NCBI RefSeq assembly: GCF_000829675.1
Contig: NZ_BBRX01000019.1
Location: 62,001 to 126,000, forward strand
DNA from: Acinetobacter rudis
Lineage (GTDB): Bacteria > Pseudomonadota > Gammaproteobacteria > Pseudomonadales > Moraxellaceae
Length of the DNA: 64,000 nt
Reading direction: 5' to 3'
Shown here piece after piece: positions 29,320 to 37,074 of the stretch (the first letter of the stretch is position 1; the number at the start of each line of letters is the position of its first letter). The position numbers and the translations under genes are program-made. Below the pieces are notes generated by a model that was given only the letters and a program-made list of their open reading frames with translations, had not been told where the DNA came from and made no database searches.

Positions 29320-30153
29320 ATGTCACAGCAAAACAACTATTCAAGAACATCCGCATCTTTTCCTGTACGCCGCATGGATTATCAGTTTACTCATTTACCT
29401 AAATATTGGTGCGCCAATGATCCCATTTACACTCACTTTTTTACCGCGCTTTCGACTTTATTTCCTGAGGGTGAAGCCTATTTTGTTCGTAGTGTGCGTA
29501 AACTTCGTAGTCAAGTACAACATAATCAACAACTAGACAAAGATATCGGTGCATTTATTGGTCAAGAATCCATGCACTCAAAAGAGCACCATGCCTTTCA
29601 CCAATCCTCACAACAACATGGTTTAAATCCTGAATCACTCGAAAAAATTACAGGGATTACCCTTAAAGCCATCGAGAAAATCTTTCCTGACAAATGGAAC
29701 TTGTTACTCACTGTAGGTGTAGAACATTACACAGCAGTACTTGTCGCCTACATGATGAAAGATGTCAATCAACTCATGACAGATGAAACGATCCGCAATC
29801 TATGGCTTTGGCACAGTATTGAAGAAACAGAACACAAAGCTGTCGCTTACGATCTTTATCAGGAACTCTACGGCAACAAACTTGATGCTTATATCCCGCG
29901 AGTCGCTCTATTTAGTCTTTCCTTAGTCATCATCACCTTACTCACGCACATTTCACAACTGGTCTTGATCAAAAGAGATAAGCAACTACTCAATGTGCGT
30001 TCTTGGGCAAAGTTTTTGAAGTTTGGCTTTGATAGTTATCGAATTTTCACACCTAGATTTATCGATTTTTTCCGCTATGACTTTCATCCGAATGATTTTG
30101 ATGAATCAGCCTTAGTTGAACGCAGCAAAGCTAAAATTGCCCTTAAAAGCTAA
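29320..30153 (+). CDS. Predicted metal-dependent hydrolase, PF10118-like
   Basis: A 277-aa protein. It has FFTALSTLFPEGEAYF, QESMHSKEHHAFHQ (about 89-102) with several His and Glu, a later VGVEHYTAVL and the WHSIEETEHKAVAYD block. The repeated E...H pairs suggest a ferritin-like di-metal helical bundle, which is how the family annotated as predicted metal-dependent hydrolase looks. A hydrophobic stretch at about 208-232 could attach it to the membrane. The substrate is unknown. AAGGAGA lies before the start. Confidence 0.82.
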   Translation: MSQQNNYSRTSASFPVRRMDYQFTHLPKYWCANDPIYTHFFTALSTLFPEGEAYFVRSVRKLRSQVQHNQQLDKDIGAFIGQESMHSKEHHAFHQSSQQHGLNPESLEKITGITLKAIEKIFPDKWNLLLTVGVEHYTAVLVAYMMKDVNQLMTDETIRNLWLWHSIEETEHKAVAYDLYQELYGNKLDAYIPRVALFSLSLVIITLLTHISQLVLIKRDKQLLNVRSWAKFLKFGFDSYRIFTPRFIDFFRYDFHPNDFDESALVERSKAKIALKS

Positions 30154-30180
30154 ACCCACCTCGTCGTGTTGATCAATCGA

Positions 30181-30519
30181 TTATTGACTTCGAAACACAA
30201 AGTACACGCAGCCCAATAAACACAAACCAGCCCATAAATAATCAAGTTTAAAAGGCTGCTTAAACATATAAATCATAAAAGGTACAAAAACCAAGAGGGT
30301 AAATACCTCTTGGGTAATTTTCATTTGTCCCATGGCCCAGCCCTGATGTGAAAGCATTCTTGTGGCAGGAATCATAAATAAATATTCAAAAAATGCGATG
30401 CCCCAACTGATTAAAATAACTTGCCACAGTGGCGCTGCTTGCAAATATTTTAGGTGCCCATACCAAGCCAAAGTCATAAAACAATTGGCGATAATTAACA
30501 AAACAAATGCATAGGGCAT
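30181..30519 (-). CDS. DMT-type membrane protein, DUF486
   Basis: A 112-aa inner-membrane protein with four hydrophobic segments, of the DUF486 family related to small drug/metabolite transporters (blocks MTLAWYGHL, EYLFMIPATR and GQMKITQEVFTLLVF). I chose the ATG at 30519, which follows AAGGAAA by 5-7 bases and gives the normal family length; the frame is open to 30651 but that extension is not family-like. The function is unknown. Confidence 0.85.
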   Translation of the reverse strand: MPYAFVLLIIANCFMTLAWYGHLKYLQAAPLWQVILISWGIAFFEYLFMIPATRMLSHQGWAMGQMKITQEVFTLLVFVPFMIYMFKQPFKLDYLWAGLCLLGCVYFVFRSQ

Positions 30520-30694
30520 CAAGTTTTCCTTAAAATCCAGTTTAGCCAGAGTGAAGTTAAATTTTTCTTTTACTACATACAAGAACAGCTTTCTTTTCAG
30601 CAGTAGCCTTGCTATCGTTGCTGCAATTTCAATTAAATACGACAACATCACAAAAAAAAAGTGCTGTGTCTATAAAAGTAGTGGAGTGTGAAGT

Positions 30695-32065
30695 ATGCAT
30701 CTGCATATCTTAGGTATTTGTGGCACCTTTATGGGATCATTAGCGTTATTGGCACGTGATCTTGGCCATACCGTGACTGGATCAGATGAAAACGTCTACC
30801 CACCGATGTCCACACAACTGGAAAATGCAGGCATCACTCTCATGCAAGGCTATGACCGTAGCCATTTACAACCACATCCAGATTTAGTGATTGTTGGTAA
30901 TGCCATGAAACGTGGTATTGATGCCGTTGAATATTTACTTGATCAAGGTCTGGCTTATACTTCTGGTCCACAATTTTTAGCAGATCATGTATTACAAGGT
31001 AAACATGTCCTTGGTGTAGCAGGTACACATGGTAAAACCACCACAACAACGATGTTGGCTTGGGTACTGGATCAAGCAGGGCTTGAACCAGGCTTCTTGA
31101 TTGGTGGTGTACCACTTGGCTTTAGTCAAAGTGCGCGCTTAGGGGCGGGTCAGTATTTTGTTGTGGAGGCCGACGAGTACGATTCTGCATTCTTCGATAA
31201 ACGCTCTAAATTCGTACATTACCACCCCAAAACTGCCATCTTAAACAATCTTGAATTTGACCATGCTGACATCTTTGATGATCTCGCAGCGATTCAAAAA
31301 CAATTCCACCATTTGGTACGTACTATTCCTAGTCAAGGCCGCATTATTGCACCAATCACTGAAACACATATTGATGAAGTGCTGGCCATGGGCTGTTGGA
31401 CTCCTGTAATGCGTACTAGTATTGGGCAAGATGACAACGCTCAGCTTAGTGCAGAACTTATTGCTATTGATGGTACGCACTTCAAAGTCTTGCACAATGG
31501 CACAGTACAAGGTGAAGTACAGTGGAGTATGACTGGTCAACACAGTGTCGCCAATGCACTGGCAACCATTGCTGCAGCTGAACATGTAGGTGTTTCAATT
31601 GCAGATGCTTGTACCGCCTTATCTAATTTTGGTGGTGTCAAACGTCGTATGGAATTGCTTGGCACAATTGCAGGAATCGAAGTTTATGACGACTTTGCCC
31701 ATCACCCCACAGCAATCGACACCACTTTAGATGGTGCTCGTAAACGCCTACAACAACGTAAGCTTTGGGCCGTGATCGAACCACGCTCAAATACGATGCG
31801 TATGGGAAGTCACAAAGCTGAACTTGCACATTCTGCACGTTTAGCTGACCAAGTCATTTGGTATCAACCTGAAGGCCTAGACTGGGACTTACAACCTGTG
31901 GTTGATGCCGCAGCAAACTCTGCATGCATTGCACGTAAACTTGATGAGATCATCGATACCATCGTCAACCAAGCTCAAGCAGGCGATGCTGTCGTAATTA
32001 TGTCCAATGGCGGATTTGGTGGTTTACATCAAAAATTGGTGCAAGCATTACAAGCAAAAGCCTAA
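30695..32065 (+). CDS. mpl: UDP-N-acetylmuramate:L-alanyl-gamma-D-glutamyl-meso-diaminopimelate ligase
   Basis: A 456-aa Mur-ligase-family enzyme that recycles the murein tripeptide onto UDP-MurNAc. It has HILGICGTFMGSLALLA at the N-terminus (the Mpl form, distinct from MurC), the ATP loop GTHGKTTTTTMLAW near 109-122, EADEYDSAFFDKRSKFVHY and YDDFAHHPTAI. It works with AnmK, encoded at the right end of the window, in cell-wall recycling. It is full length. Confidence 0.95.
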   Translation: MHLHILGICGTFMGSLALLARDLGHTVTGSDENVYPPMSTQLENAGITLMQGYDRSHLQPHPDLVIVGNAMKRGIDAVEYLLDQGLAYTSGPQFLADHVLQGKHVLGVAGTHGKTTTTTMLAWVLDQAGLEPGFLIGGVPLGFSQSARLGAGQYFVVEADEYDSAFFDKRSKFVHYHPKTAILNNLEFDHADIFDDLAAIQKQFHHLVRTIPSQGRIIAPITETHIDEVLAMGCWTPVMRTSIGQDDNAQLSAELIAIDGTHFKVLHNGTVQGEVQWSMTGQHSVANALATIAAAEHVGVSIADACTALSNFGGVKRRMELLGTIAGIEVYDDFAHHPTAIDTTLDGARKRLQQRKLWAVIEPRSNTMRMGSHKAELAHSARLADQVIWYQPEGLDWDLQPVVDAAANSACIARKLDEIIDTIVNQAQAGDAVVIMSNGGFGGLHQKLVQALQAKA

Positions 32066-32070
32066 ATACA

Positions 32071-32114
32071 CAATGTTCCTCTCCCCAAACAAAAAAATGG
32101 GGGAGAGGACATTG
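32071..32114. terminator. Long hairpin between convergent mpl and acetyltransferase genes
   Basis: CAATGTTCCTCTCCCC (32071-32086) pairs with GGGGGAGAGGACATTG (32099-32114) around an A-rich loop. It has no T run but lies exactly between two convergent genes, so a terminator role is likely. Confidence 0.6.
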
Positions 32115-32122
32115 CTAAGAAC

Positions 32123-32407
32123 TTAAGCGATCACATCAGCTAGGCTTTGATCTCTTTGGAACATTGTCACTACATAAGAACATGTCGCGGTAATTTTAAG
32201 TTGTTTTTCACGCGCAAATTCAACCAGCGCATCAAGTAACTTTCGTGCTACACCTTGACCACGCAAGCTATCATCGACCCAAGTATGATCTGCAATAATA
32301 CGATGGGGTTCAGCCCATTGATAACGAATCTCTGCGATGCGTTGCCCTTCAGAATTATTAAGAAAAAATAGACCATATTCGGCGTGATCTTCATGTTGAA
32401 ATTGCAT
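32123..32407 (-). CDS. GNAT family N-acetyltransferase (YjdJ-like)
   Basis: A 94-aa minimal GNAT domain. It has FFLNNSEGQRIAEIRYQW as the core strands, DSLRGQGVARKLLDALVEFAREKQLKI as the acetyl-CoA loop and helix, then CSYVVTMFQ. The size and the H.W.DDSLRGQGVA pattern match the small YjdJ/NATD1-type proteins, whose substrates are unknown. It stands alone. Confidence 0.85.
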   Translation of the reverse strand: MQFQHEDHAEYGLFFLNNSEGQRIAEIRYQWAEPHRIIADHTWVDDSLRGQGVARKLLDALVEFAREKQLKITATCSYVVTMFQRDQSLADVIA

Positions 32408-32565
32408 ATTTATGATTACCTTTTTATAACGTCTTCATCACACTCTAACAAGCTTTTAAAAAATATCATATATTGCTAAAAAGCATTTTTAAATCAATAT
32501 AAAGACCTTAACAGTTATCATCATACTCACTACACTCAATCCGTACTCCCAAGTCGAATTTTTTC

Positions 32566-33744
32566 ATGAGCAGCGAACCCCATCAGCAACAGACCACGCA
32601 ACAATGGCTGGCAGTCATAGCCTTAGCTTGTGCGGCATTTATTGTGAATACGACCGAATTTGTTCCTGTCGCATTACTGAGCGATATTGGCCGTAGCTTT
32701 AATTTAGCAAGCACTCATGTTGGGCTGATGATCACGGTCTATGCTTGGGTTGTCGCTTCAATGTCACTGCCCATCATGCTATGGACCAAAAACATTGAAC
32801 GACGGTTTTTATTATTCGCTCTATTTGGCTTATTTATTTTAGGACATGCATTATCGTATATCGCTTGGAATTTTGAAATTTTACTTGTCAGTCGTGTCGC
32901 TATTGCTTTGGCACATGCTTTATTTTGGTCAATTACAGCATCACTGGCTGTACGTGTAGCACCTGCGGGCAAGCAATTCCAAGCTTTAGGTCTCTTGTCG
33001 ACAGGAACTGCTATGGCGATGGTCTTGGGGATCCCATTAGGACGGATTATTGGTGAGTACTCAGGTTGGCGAAACAGCTTTGCCATCATTGGGCTCTGTG
33101 CAGCCATTGTTTGTCTGATACTTGCTAAAACACTACCTAAACTGCCGAGCCAAAACAGTGGCAATTTACATAGCCTCAAACTGTTTCTACAGCGTCCTGC
33201 ACTGTTGGTTGCCTTTGCATTGACTGTCCTCATGGTGACAGCACAATTCACGGTATACAGCTATATTGAGCCCTTTAGTTTGCATATTGCACAGTTTAGC
33301 TCAGCACAAACGACACAGTTTTTATTTATCTATGGTGCTGCGGGCTTCTTAGGTTCGTACTTATTTGGCTTACTTGCACCGCGCTTCCCACATTTGGTGA
33401 TTCCAGTCTGCTGTTTGAGTCTTGCTCTTTCTCTGCTGTTGTTTTTACCACTTAGCCTAAATATTTATGCTTTCACAGGGCTTGGACTATTTTGGGGGAT
33501 GACCATGATCAGCCTCAGTTTAGCATTACGCGCTAAGATATTAGACCTATCTTCGGATGCTACTGATGTCGCTATGGCTATCTTCTCTGCACTTTATAAT
33601 GTCGGGATCGGGGGAGGGGCATTACTGGGTGCAAGCATCGCGCATGATCTTGGACTTAAATATATGGGTTGGATCGCAGCAAGCATCGCCATCTTAGGAA
33701 CGGTGTTGGCTTATTACCTCACACACCTGCAACGCCGTGTTTGA
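32566..33744 (+). CDS. sotB: MFS sugar efflux transporter, SotB-like
   Basis: A 392-aa, 12-segment major facilitator. It has NTTEFVPVALLSDIGRSF in the first loop, the proton-transfer motif region and GIPLGRIIGEYSGWRNSF in helix 5 (antiporter motif), typical of the SotB/YdeA arabinose-like efflux group. It may export sugars or sugar-like drugs; family assignment is solid and substrate is not. It is the last core-like gene before the AT-rich operon, which lies on the other strand and is convergent. Confidence 0.82.
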   Translation: MSSEPHQQQTTQQWLAVIALACAAFIVNTTEFVPVALLSDIGRSFNLASTHVGLMITVYAWVVASMSLPIMLWTKNIERRFLLFALFGLFILGHALSYIAWNFEILLVSRVAIALAHALFWSITASLAVRVAPAGKQFQALGLLSTGTAMAMVLGIPLGRIIGEYSGWRNSFAIIGLCAAIVCLILAKTLPKLPSQNSGNLHSLKLFLQRPALLVAFALTVLMVTAQFTVYSYIEPFSLHIAQFSSAQTTQFLFIYGAAGFLGSYLFGLLAPRFPHLVIPVCCLSLALSLLLFLPLSLNIYAFTGLGLFWGMTMISLSLALRAKILDLSSDATDVAMAIFSALYNVGIGGGALLGASIAHDLGLKYMGWIAASIAILGTVLAYYLTHLQRRV

Positions 33745-33783
33745 GTAATTTGGCAGACAATATATTGTAATAAATTGAACAAG

Positions 33784-35022
33784 CTAAGCCTTATTGGGAT
33801 AAGCATCGGGGTATAGTTTTACATAATAGTTTTCAATTTCTTGATCATCAAGATTTGTCAAAATGACAAAGTCTTTTAATTGCCAAATTACGATAGCAGA
33901 GAAAAATATTAATAAAGAGAAAAGCGCCAATGAAAGATCTAGTTTTCCCGATTCAACCAATAGAGTCGATACAGCAACTCCCACTGGAATCGGAATAATA
34001 CAAACTGCTAAAAACAAAGATTCAAAAGAATTTCTCAAATGAGTAGGTGTTGCTAAGCAGCGGATCTTAGTTGTATTAATGTTGTACATTACTACACCGA
34101 TTCCTGTAAAAAGTAGCCCCAGAAATAAAGCAAATATATGGTTTAAAATTAAGATTGATAATAGCCCTAAGACCACGCTCAATATGCTCAAAATTGTAGT
34201 TAGGCGAATACCAAATTTTTTATTGAAGGCCCCACACAAAAACAAACTTCCTATAAGCATCCCTAAACCAAATACAGCTTCTGAAATGCCGATTTCAAAT
34301 GCAGTATATTTATATTTTTCGATAACTAATATAGGTGTTATATACATTAAAGTTGGAGTAAGCACAAAATTAGATAGGGCAGAAACAACAACCAGAACGC
34401 GCTCAATCTTGTTATTTAATAATGCCTTTAAGGCAAATGACCCCTCAAAATCACCTGATGCTAAAATATTTTCTTTGGTCTTCACCATCATAAATAGAAT
34501 AAAAGCTGTTCCAACTGTAGCAGTCAAAATCTTAATTGTTTGTTCAGTAGTGAAATAATTGATAATAAATCCAGAGATCATTGCACCTAAAACAGTATTA
34601 ATTGAATTTACAAATCCTCTTATTCTAAAAGCTTTTTCGATATTTTCATGGCTAAACAAATTTGGAATTATACTCGAACCAATAGGTTGAATCGCGATAC
34701 AAAGTAAAGCGCTTTTAATATAGATACTTCCTAGGCCAATCGCTGAGATACTTCCACTAAGCTCAAGTACAATAAGACCAATAAAACTTAAAAAAGAACA
34801 AACGATCGGAATCGTTATTTTCTCAAAACGATCTGAGAACCACCCCATAAAAATGAGAACAATAACCTGTGAAAACCATGCCCCCGTAATAAACCAACCG
34901 AGCTCAATTTTTAATTGATAGTGTTGGATCATTACCCAAGCGAGTAATATCCCAATAGCACGACAAGAAGATGTAAAAATAACATCTGCTAGCTGGTACA
35001 AATAGAAAAATTTATGCCTCAT
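33784..35022 (-). CDS. MFS transporter, probable peptide exporter of the HExxH locus
   Basis: A 412-aa protein with about 12 hydrophobic segments and MFS features (FSDRFEK in loop 2-3; FNKKFGIR in loop 8-9). The likely start is the ATG at 35022 (MRHKFFYLYQL), which overlaps the 3' end of the upstream gene by 11 bases; the frame is open to 35076 but that region belongs to the other gene. It resembles macrolide/enterobactin-type exporters in general form only. Being last in the operon behind a putative peptide-modifying enzyme, it is the natural candidate to export the product. The substrate is not known. Confidence 0.8.
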   Translation of the reverse strand: MRHKFFYLYQLADVIFTSSCRAIGILLAWVMIQHYQLKIELGWFITGAWFSQVIVLIFMGWFSDRFEKITIPIVCSFLSFIGLIVLELSGSISAIGLGSIYIKSALLCIAIQPIGSSIIPNLFSHENIEKAFRIRGFVNSINTVLGAMISGFIINYFTTEQTIKILTATVGTAFILFMMVKTKENILASGDFEGSFALKALLNNKIERVLVVVSALSNFVLTPTLMYITPILVIEKYKYTAFEIGISEAVFGLGMLIGSLFLCGAFNKKFGIRLTTILSILSVVLGLLSILILNHIFALFLGLLFTGIGVVMYNINTTKIRCLATPTHLRNSFESLFLAVCIIPIPVGVAVSTLLVESGKLDLSLALFSLLIFFSAIVIWQLKDFVILTNLDDQEIENYYVKLYPDAYPNKA

Positions 35023-35413
35023 TATCTCGCCCACTTTGAAATTTCCTCCAAGTTTCATCAATGATAACGGCTGCATTCATTGCTCTCGTAAAGCCAGAAA
35101 AAATCGAATTCTGTATTAAAATTTCTTCCATATCTTGTCTAGTAAAACCAAGTTTATAAGCTGCTAAACTTTGGAAAGATAGTTGTCTTTCTGCACCACC
35201 CATAGCAACTAAAGCAGAAATAGTTGCAATATGTCGTTCTCGGATGGTTAAAACTTCTCGTTGATAAGCATCTTGATATATATTTTTCACTAATCTAGAT
35301 ACTAAAGCTGGCGCTATAGGATAAAGATCTTCTTCAAGTCGTCTTAAGATATCATTATTAAAAGATTTCATTAATTTAATAGTTTTCTCATCAAGAGTTT
35401 CTATAATTTTCAT
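35012..35413 (-). CDS. Carboxymuconolactone decarboxylase-like (AhpD-fold) protein
   Basis: A 133-aa helical protein. LTIRERHIATISALVAMGG at about 56-74 and AAYKLGFTRQDMEEILIQNSIFSGFTRAMNA at about 84-114 match the carboxymuconolactone decarboxylase pattern. It has no cysteine, so the AhpD CxxC redox pair is absent, and the position where family members usually have the histidine in EL..H..AAL reads QLSFQSLAA. It is unlikely to be a normal peroxidase or decarboxylase. It overlaps the HExxH gene by 23 bases (GAGGA ribosome site inside that gene) and the MFS gene by 11. Its role in the operon is unknown. Confidence 0.75.
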   Translation of the reverse strand: MKIIETLDEKTIKLMKSFNNDILRRLEEDLYPIAPALVSRLVKNIYQDAYQREVLTIRERHIATISALVAMGGAERQLSFQSLAAYKLGFTRQDMEEILIQNSIFSGFTRAMNAAVIIDETWRKFQSGRDNEA

Positions 35414-36374
35414 TTAATATATCCTCAACATATAAATTACATTTATCTATTATACTTTTCCCGAGATTTGTTAAATTTCCTTTTTCCATAATAACCTTAT
35501 AACAACTTTTAAATTGCCTTAAGTTTTTTGTTAAATTTAAATAAGCATCTTTATCTTCATCGTTGCTCTTTACTATTTTATAAAAAAATCCAGATAATCT
35601 ATATAAAACAAAAGCGGCATGATAGATACCATTCATTGTTCTTAATTCTTTTCGTAATGGTGAAGGATATCTTTCATTATCACTATTCAAAACAACTTCA
35701 TCAACAGTCATAATGGATAAAAGGATTTGATGAGCAGATTCATGTATAATCTTGTCTACTATAAAATAATTTTCTTTTTTTAATATTTCATAATTTATAA
35801 AAACCGTACCAAGTTTATTGAAGTCACTACCAGAATAAACAACATCACCTTCTACAGTATTAGATTTAAAAATAAAAAATTCATCTACAATAGTAAATAT
35901 TTCTTTATAAAGTTCATCATCATATTTCTTTATTATTTCAAATGAATTTTCTAATTTATCTATTACACTGTTACTCTCCATATACTCATCAACACATGAA
36001 AAACTGTAAACATCATCTTTAATATTTGAATAAAAATCAAATAATTCAGGCGATAGATTCTCACTATTTGCAATAAAAATTTTTCTATTTTCTAAAATCA
36101 AAAGTGGGATAAGATTAAAACAATAACTTATTCTATCCATCAATTTTTTTTCAATAGCATTGCTGATTTCTTTAATTATAAAAAATAAGAATCCACTCGA
36201 AAAATTTATCTTTCTATACAAAACAATTATTTCTTTTATTTTATAATGAGTGTCTTTATCTAGTACATTTTCACACACATATAAAACATGCTCTAAAGAT
36301 GAAAGAACATTTTCCCTTATATTTCCCTTTAAATACATTGATTGTATAAAATTAGGATCACATATAAATTTCAT
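35391..36374 (-). CDS. HExxH-type putative peptide-modifying enzyme
   Basis: A 327-aa protein, low in GC and rich in Ile, Lys, Asn and Glu. The C-terminal half carries HESAH at 211-215, then PLRKELRTMNGIYHAAFVLYRL at about 239-260 with a further His at 252. HExxH followed by PLR...R...GI.H is the signature of the family annotated as HExxH motif-containing putative peptide-modification protein, whose studied members are iron/2-oxoglutarate peptide hydroxylases. The N-terminal half is helical and unassigned, perhaps for leader binding. AAGGA lies 5 bases before the ATG. It follows a 28-codon ORF after 74 bases and overlaps the next gene. Hydroxylation here is inference; a metalloprotease is the alternative, but the protein has no signal peptide. 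Confidence 0.82.
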   Translation of the reverse strand: MKFICDPNFIQSMYLKGNIRENVLSSLEHVLYVCENVLDKDTHYKIKEIIVLYRKINFSSGFLFFIIKEISNAIEKKLMDRISYCFNLIPLLILENRKIFIANSENLSPELFDFYSNIKDDVYSFSCVDEYMESNSVIDKLENSFEIIKKYDDELYKEIFTIVDEFFIFKSNTVEGDVVYSGSDFNKLGTVFINYEILKKENYFIVDKIIHESAHQILLSIMTVDEVVLNSDNERYPSPLRKELRTMNGIYHAAFVLYRLSGFFYKIVKSNDEDKDAYLNLTKNLRQFKSCYKVIMEKGNLTNLGKSIIDKCNLYVEDILNENYRNS

Positions 36375-36411
36375 AAAAATCCTTTTTTAAGTAAATTAAG
36401 TTTTCATATAA

Positions 36412-36433
36412 GTAGATAATTTTAATTATCTAC
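36412..36433 (-). promoter_or_regulatory. 9-bp hairpin between precursor ORF and HExxH gene
   Basis: GTAGATAAT-TTTA-ATTATCTAC is a perfect 9-bp stem with a 4-base loop, 16 bases after the 28-codon ORF and 37 bases before the HExxH ATG. It lacks a T run, so it is more like a partial attenuator or RNase stop than a full terminator. This position commonly gives more precursor than enzyme in peptide operons. Confidence 0.55.
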
Positions 36434-36448
36434 CTATATATAAAAATA

Positions 36449-36535
36449 CTATTTATTACCAATAGTCATGATAGTGAGGCACTTAGACTTATTCTTAAGA
36501 GCGACTATTTTATTAATATCAAATTTATTTAACAT
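36449..36535 (-). CDS. Candidate RiPP precursor peptide, 28 aa
   Basis: This short ORF reads MLNKFDINKIVALKNKSKC followed by LTIMTIGNK and a TAG stop. AGGTGG lies about 6-7 bases before the ATG, a good ribosome site. The N-terminal part is Lys/Asn-rich and amphipathic like a leader; the C-terminal part CLTIMTIGNK is less charged and could be the core. It has one Cys, three Thr, one Asp and two Gly-free hydrophobic runs. It is the first gene of the HExxH operon and directly precedes the enzyme. Its short length and lack of a known match make it a prediction; a leader peptide for attenuation is the alternative. Confidence 0.6.
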   Translation of the reverse strand: MLNKFDINKIVALKNKSKCLTIMTIGNK

Positions 36536-36562
36536 ATTATCCACCTTTTATTAACTGATGAG

Positions 36563-36583
36563 TGATATCAAAAGAAGATATCA
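36563..36583. promoter_or_regulatory. Inverted repeat upstream of the candidate precursor
   Basis: TGATATC-N7-GATATCA, perfect 7-base arms, ends 28 bases before the precursor ATG on the minus strand. It is in the 5' leader or promoter and could be an operator or RNA hairpin. No regulator gene is in the operon. Confidence 0.4.
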
Positions 36584-36851
36584 AAAATATATTAACCATT
36601 TTTATTTTAAATAACACATTAGATAATCAAAAAAAATTTAAATATAAATTGCACATTAATTTAGTTATATTTTTAGCAAATAACAACTGTAACAATGTGT
36701 TTTAATGGTAGTTTTTTTAATATTAGCCATTAATTTAAATGACTTATCGATATCTCATATCTGACTTTTAATTCAATAACTACTTTGGTTTTTGATTTAA
36801 ACCCAAATTTTATTTGCACTCTACTCCTAAATATGTAATTCTTTGCGCATA
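36584..36851. other. AT-rich intergenic stretch
   Basis: Very AT-rich spacer between the HExxH operon and the terC leader, presumably holding the promoters for both directions. A 21-codon minus-strand ORF (36665-36730) has no ribosome site. A 9-bp hairpin TTTAGAAAT-GCTAG-ATTTCTAAA at 36852-36874 marks its right edge. Confidence 0.4.
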
Positions 36852-36886
36852 TTTAGAAATGCTAGATTTCTAAAACCCTATTCGTA

Positions 36887-37022
36887 CAAGGGGAGTAGCC
36901 TCACCCAAGCATAGTCCGCATCCTCGATGCACTATGTGTCAGAATATCGTCATTACACTCTACGGAGTCGGTATCTGAGCATCATTTTGATTTGAATCAA
37001 TATTGATGTAGGCAAGACCTTG
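36887..37022 (+). ncRNA. yybP-ykoY-like manganese riboswitch
   Basis: The leader has the two conserved blocks of this class: AGGGGAGTAGCC at 36889-36900 and GGCAAGACC at 37011-37019, closed by the stem CAAGG (36887-36891)/CCTTG (37018-37022). Internal stems such as GCATCCTCGATGC fill the loop. It precedes a TerC/Alx-type gene, the classic partner of this element. Mn2+ binding is expected from the class. Confidence 0.78.
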
Positions 37023-37074
37023 ATCATGTTGGCACAGATGTTTAAAACATCAGGCAACAGGTCAAGGTTTTTTT
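37017..37074 (+). terminator. Riboswitch expression platform: competing terminator
   Basis: ACCTTGA (37017-37023), which forms the 3' side of the riboswitch closing stem, can instead pair with TCAAGGT (37062-37068). TGTTG/CAACA and GATGT/ACATC pairings lie inside, and seven Ts (37068-37074) follow. Closing of the riboswitch stem would block this terminator, so ligand should turn the gene on. Confidence 0.7.

Noticed and set aside
32739..33251. Minus-strand 170-codon ORF over sotB
   Set aside because: Antisense shadow of a transporter gene; low-complexity composition and no ribosome site.
34079..34558. Plus-strand 159-codon ORF opposite the MFS gene of the HExxH locus
   Set aside because: Antisense to a clear 12-TM protein; no family features.
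36665..36730. Minus-strand 21-codon ORF with a CYSC motif upstream of the HExxH operon, considered as a second precursor
   Set aside because: It has no ribosome binding site and lies in random AT-rich sequence; only the ORF at 36449-36535 has a good site and position.
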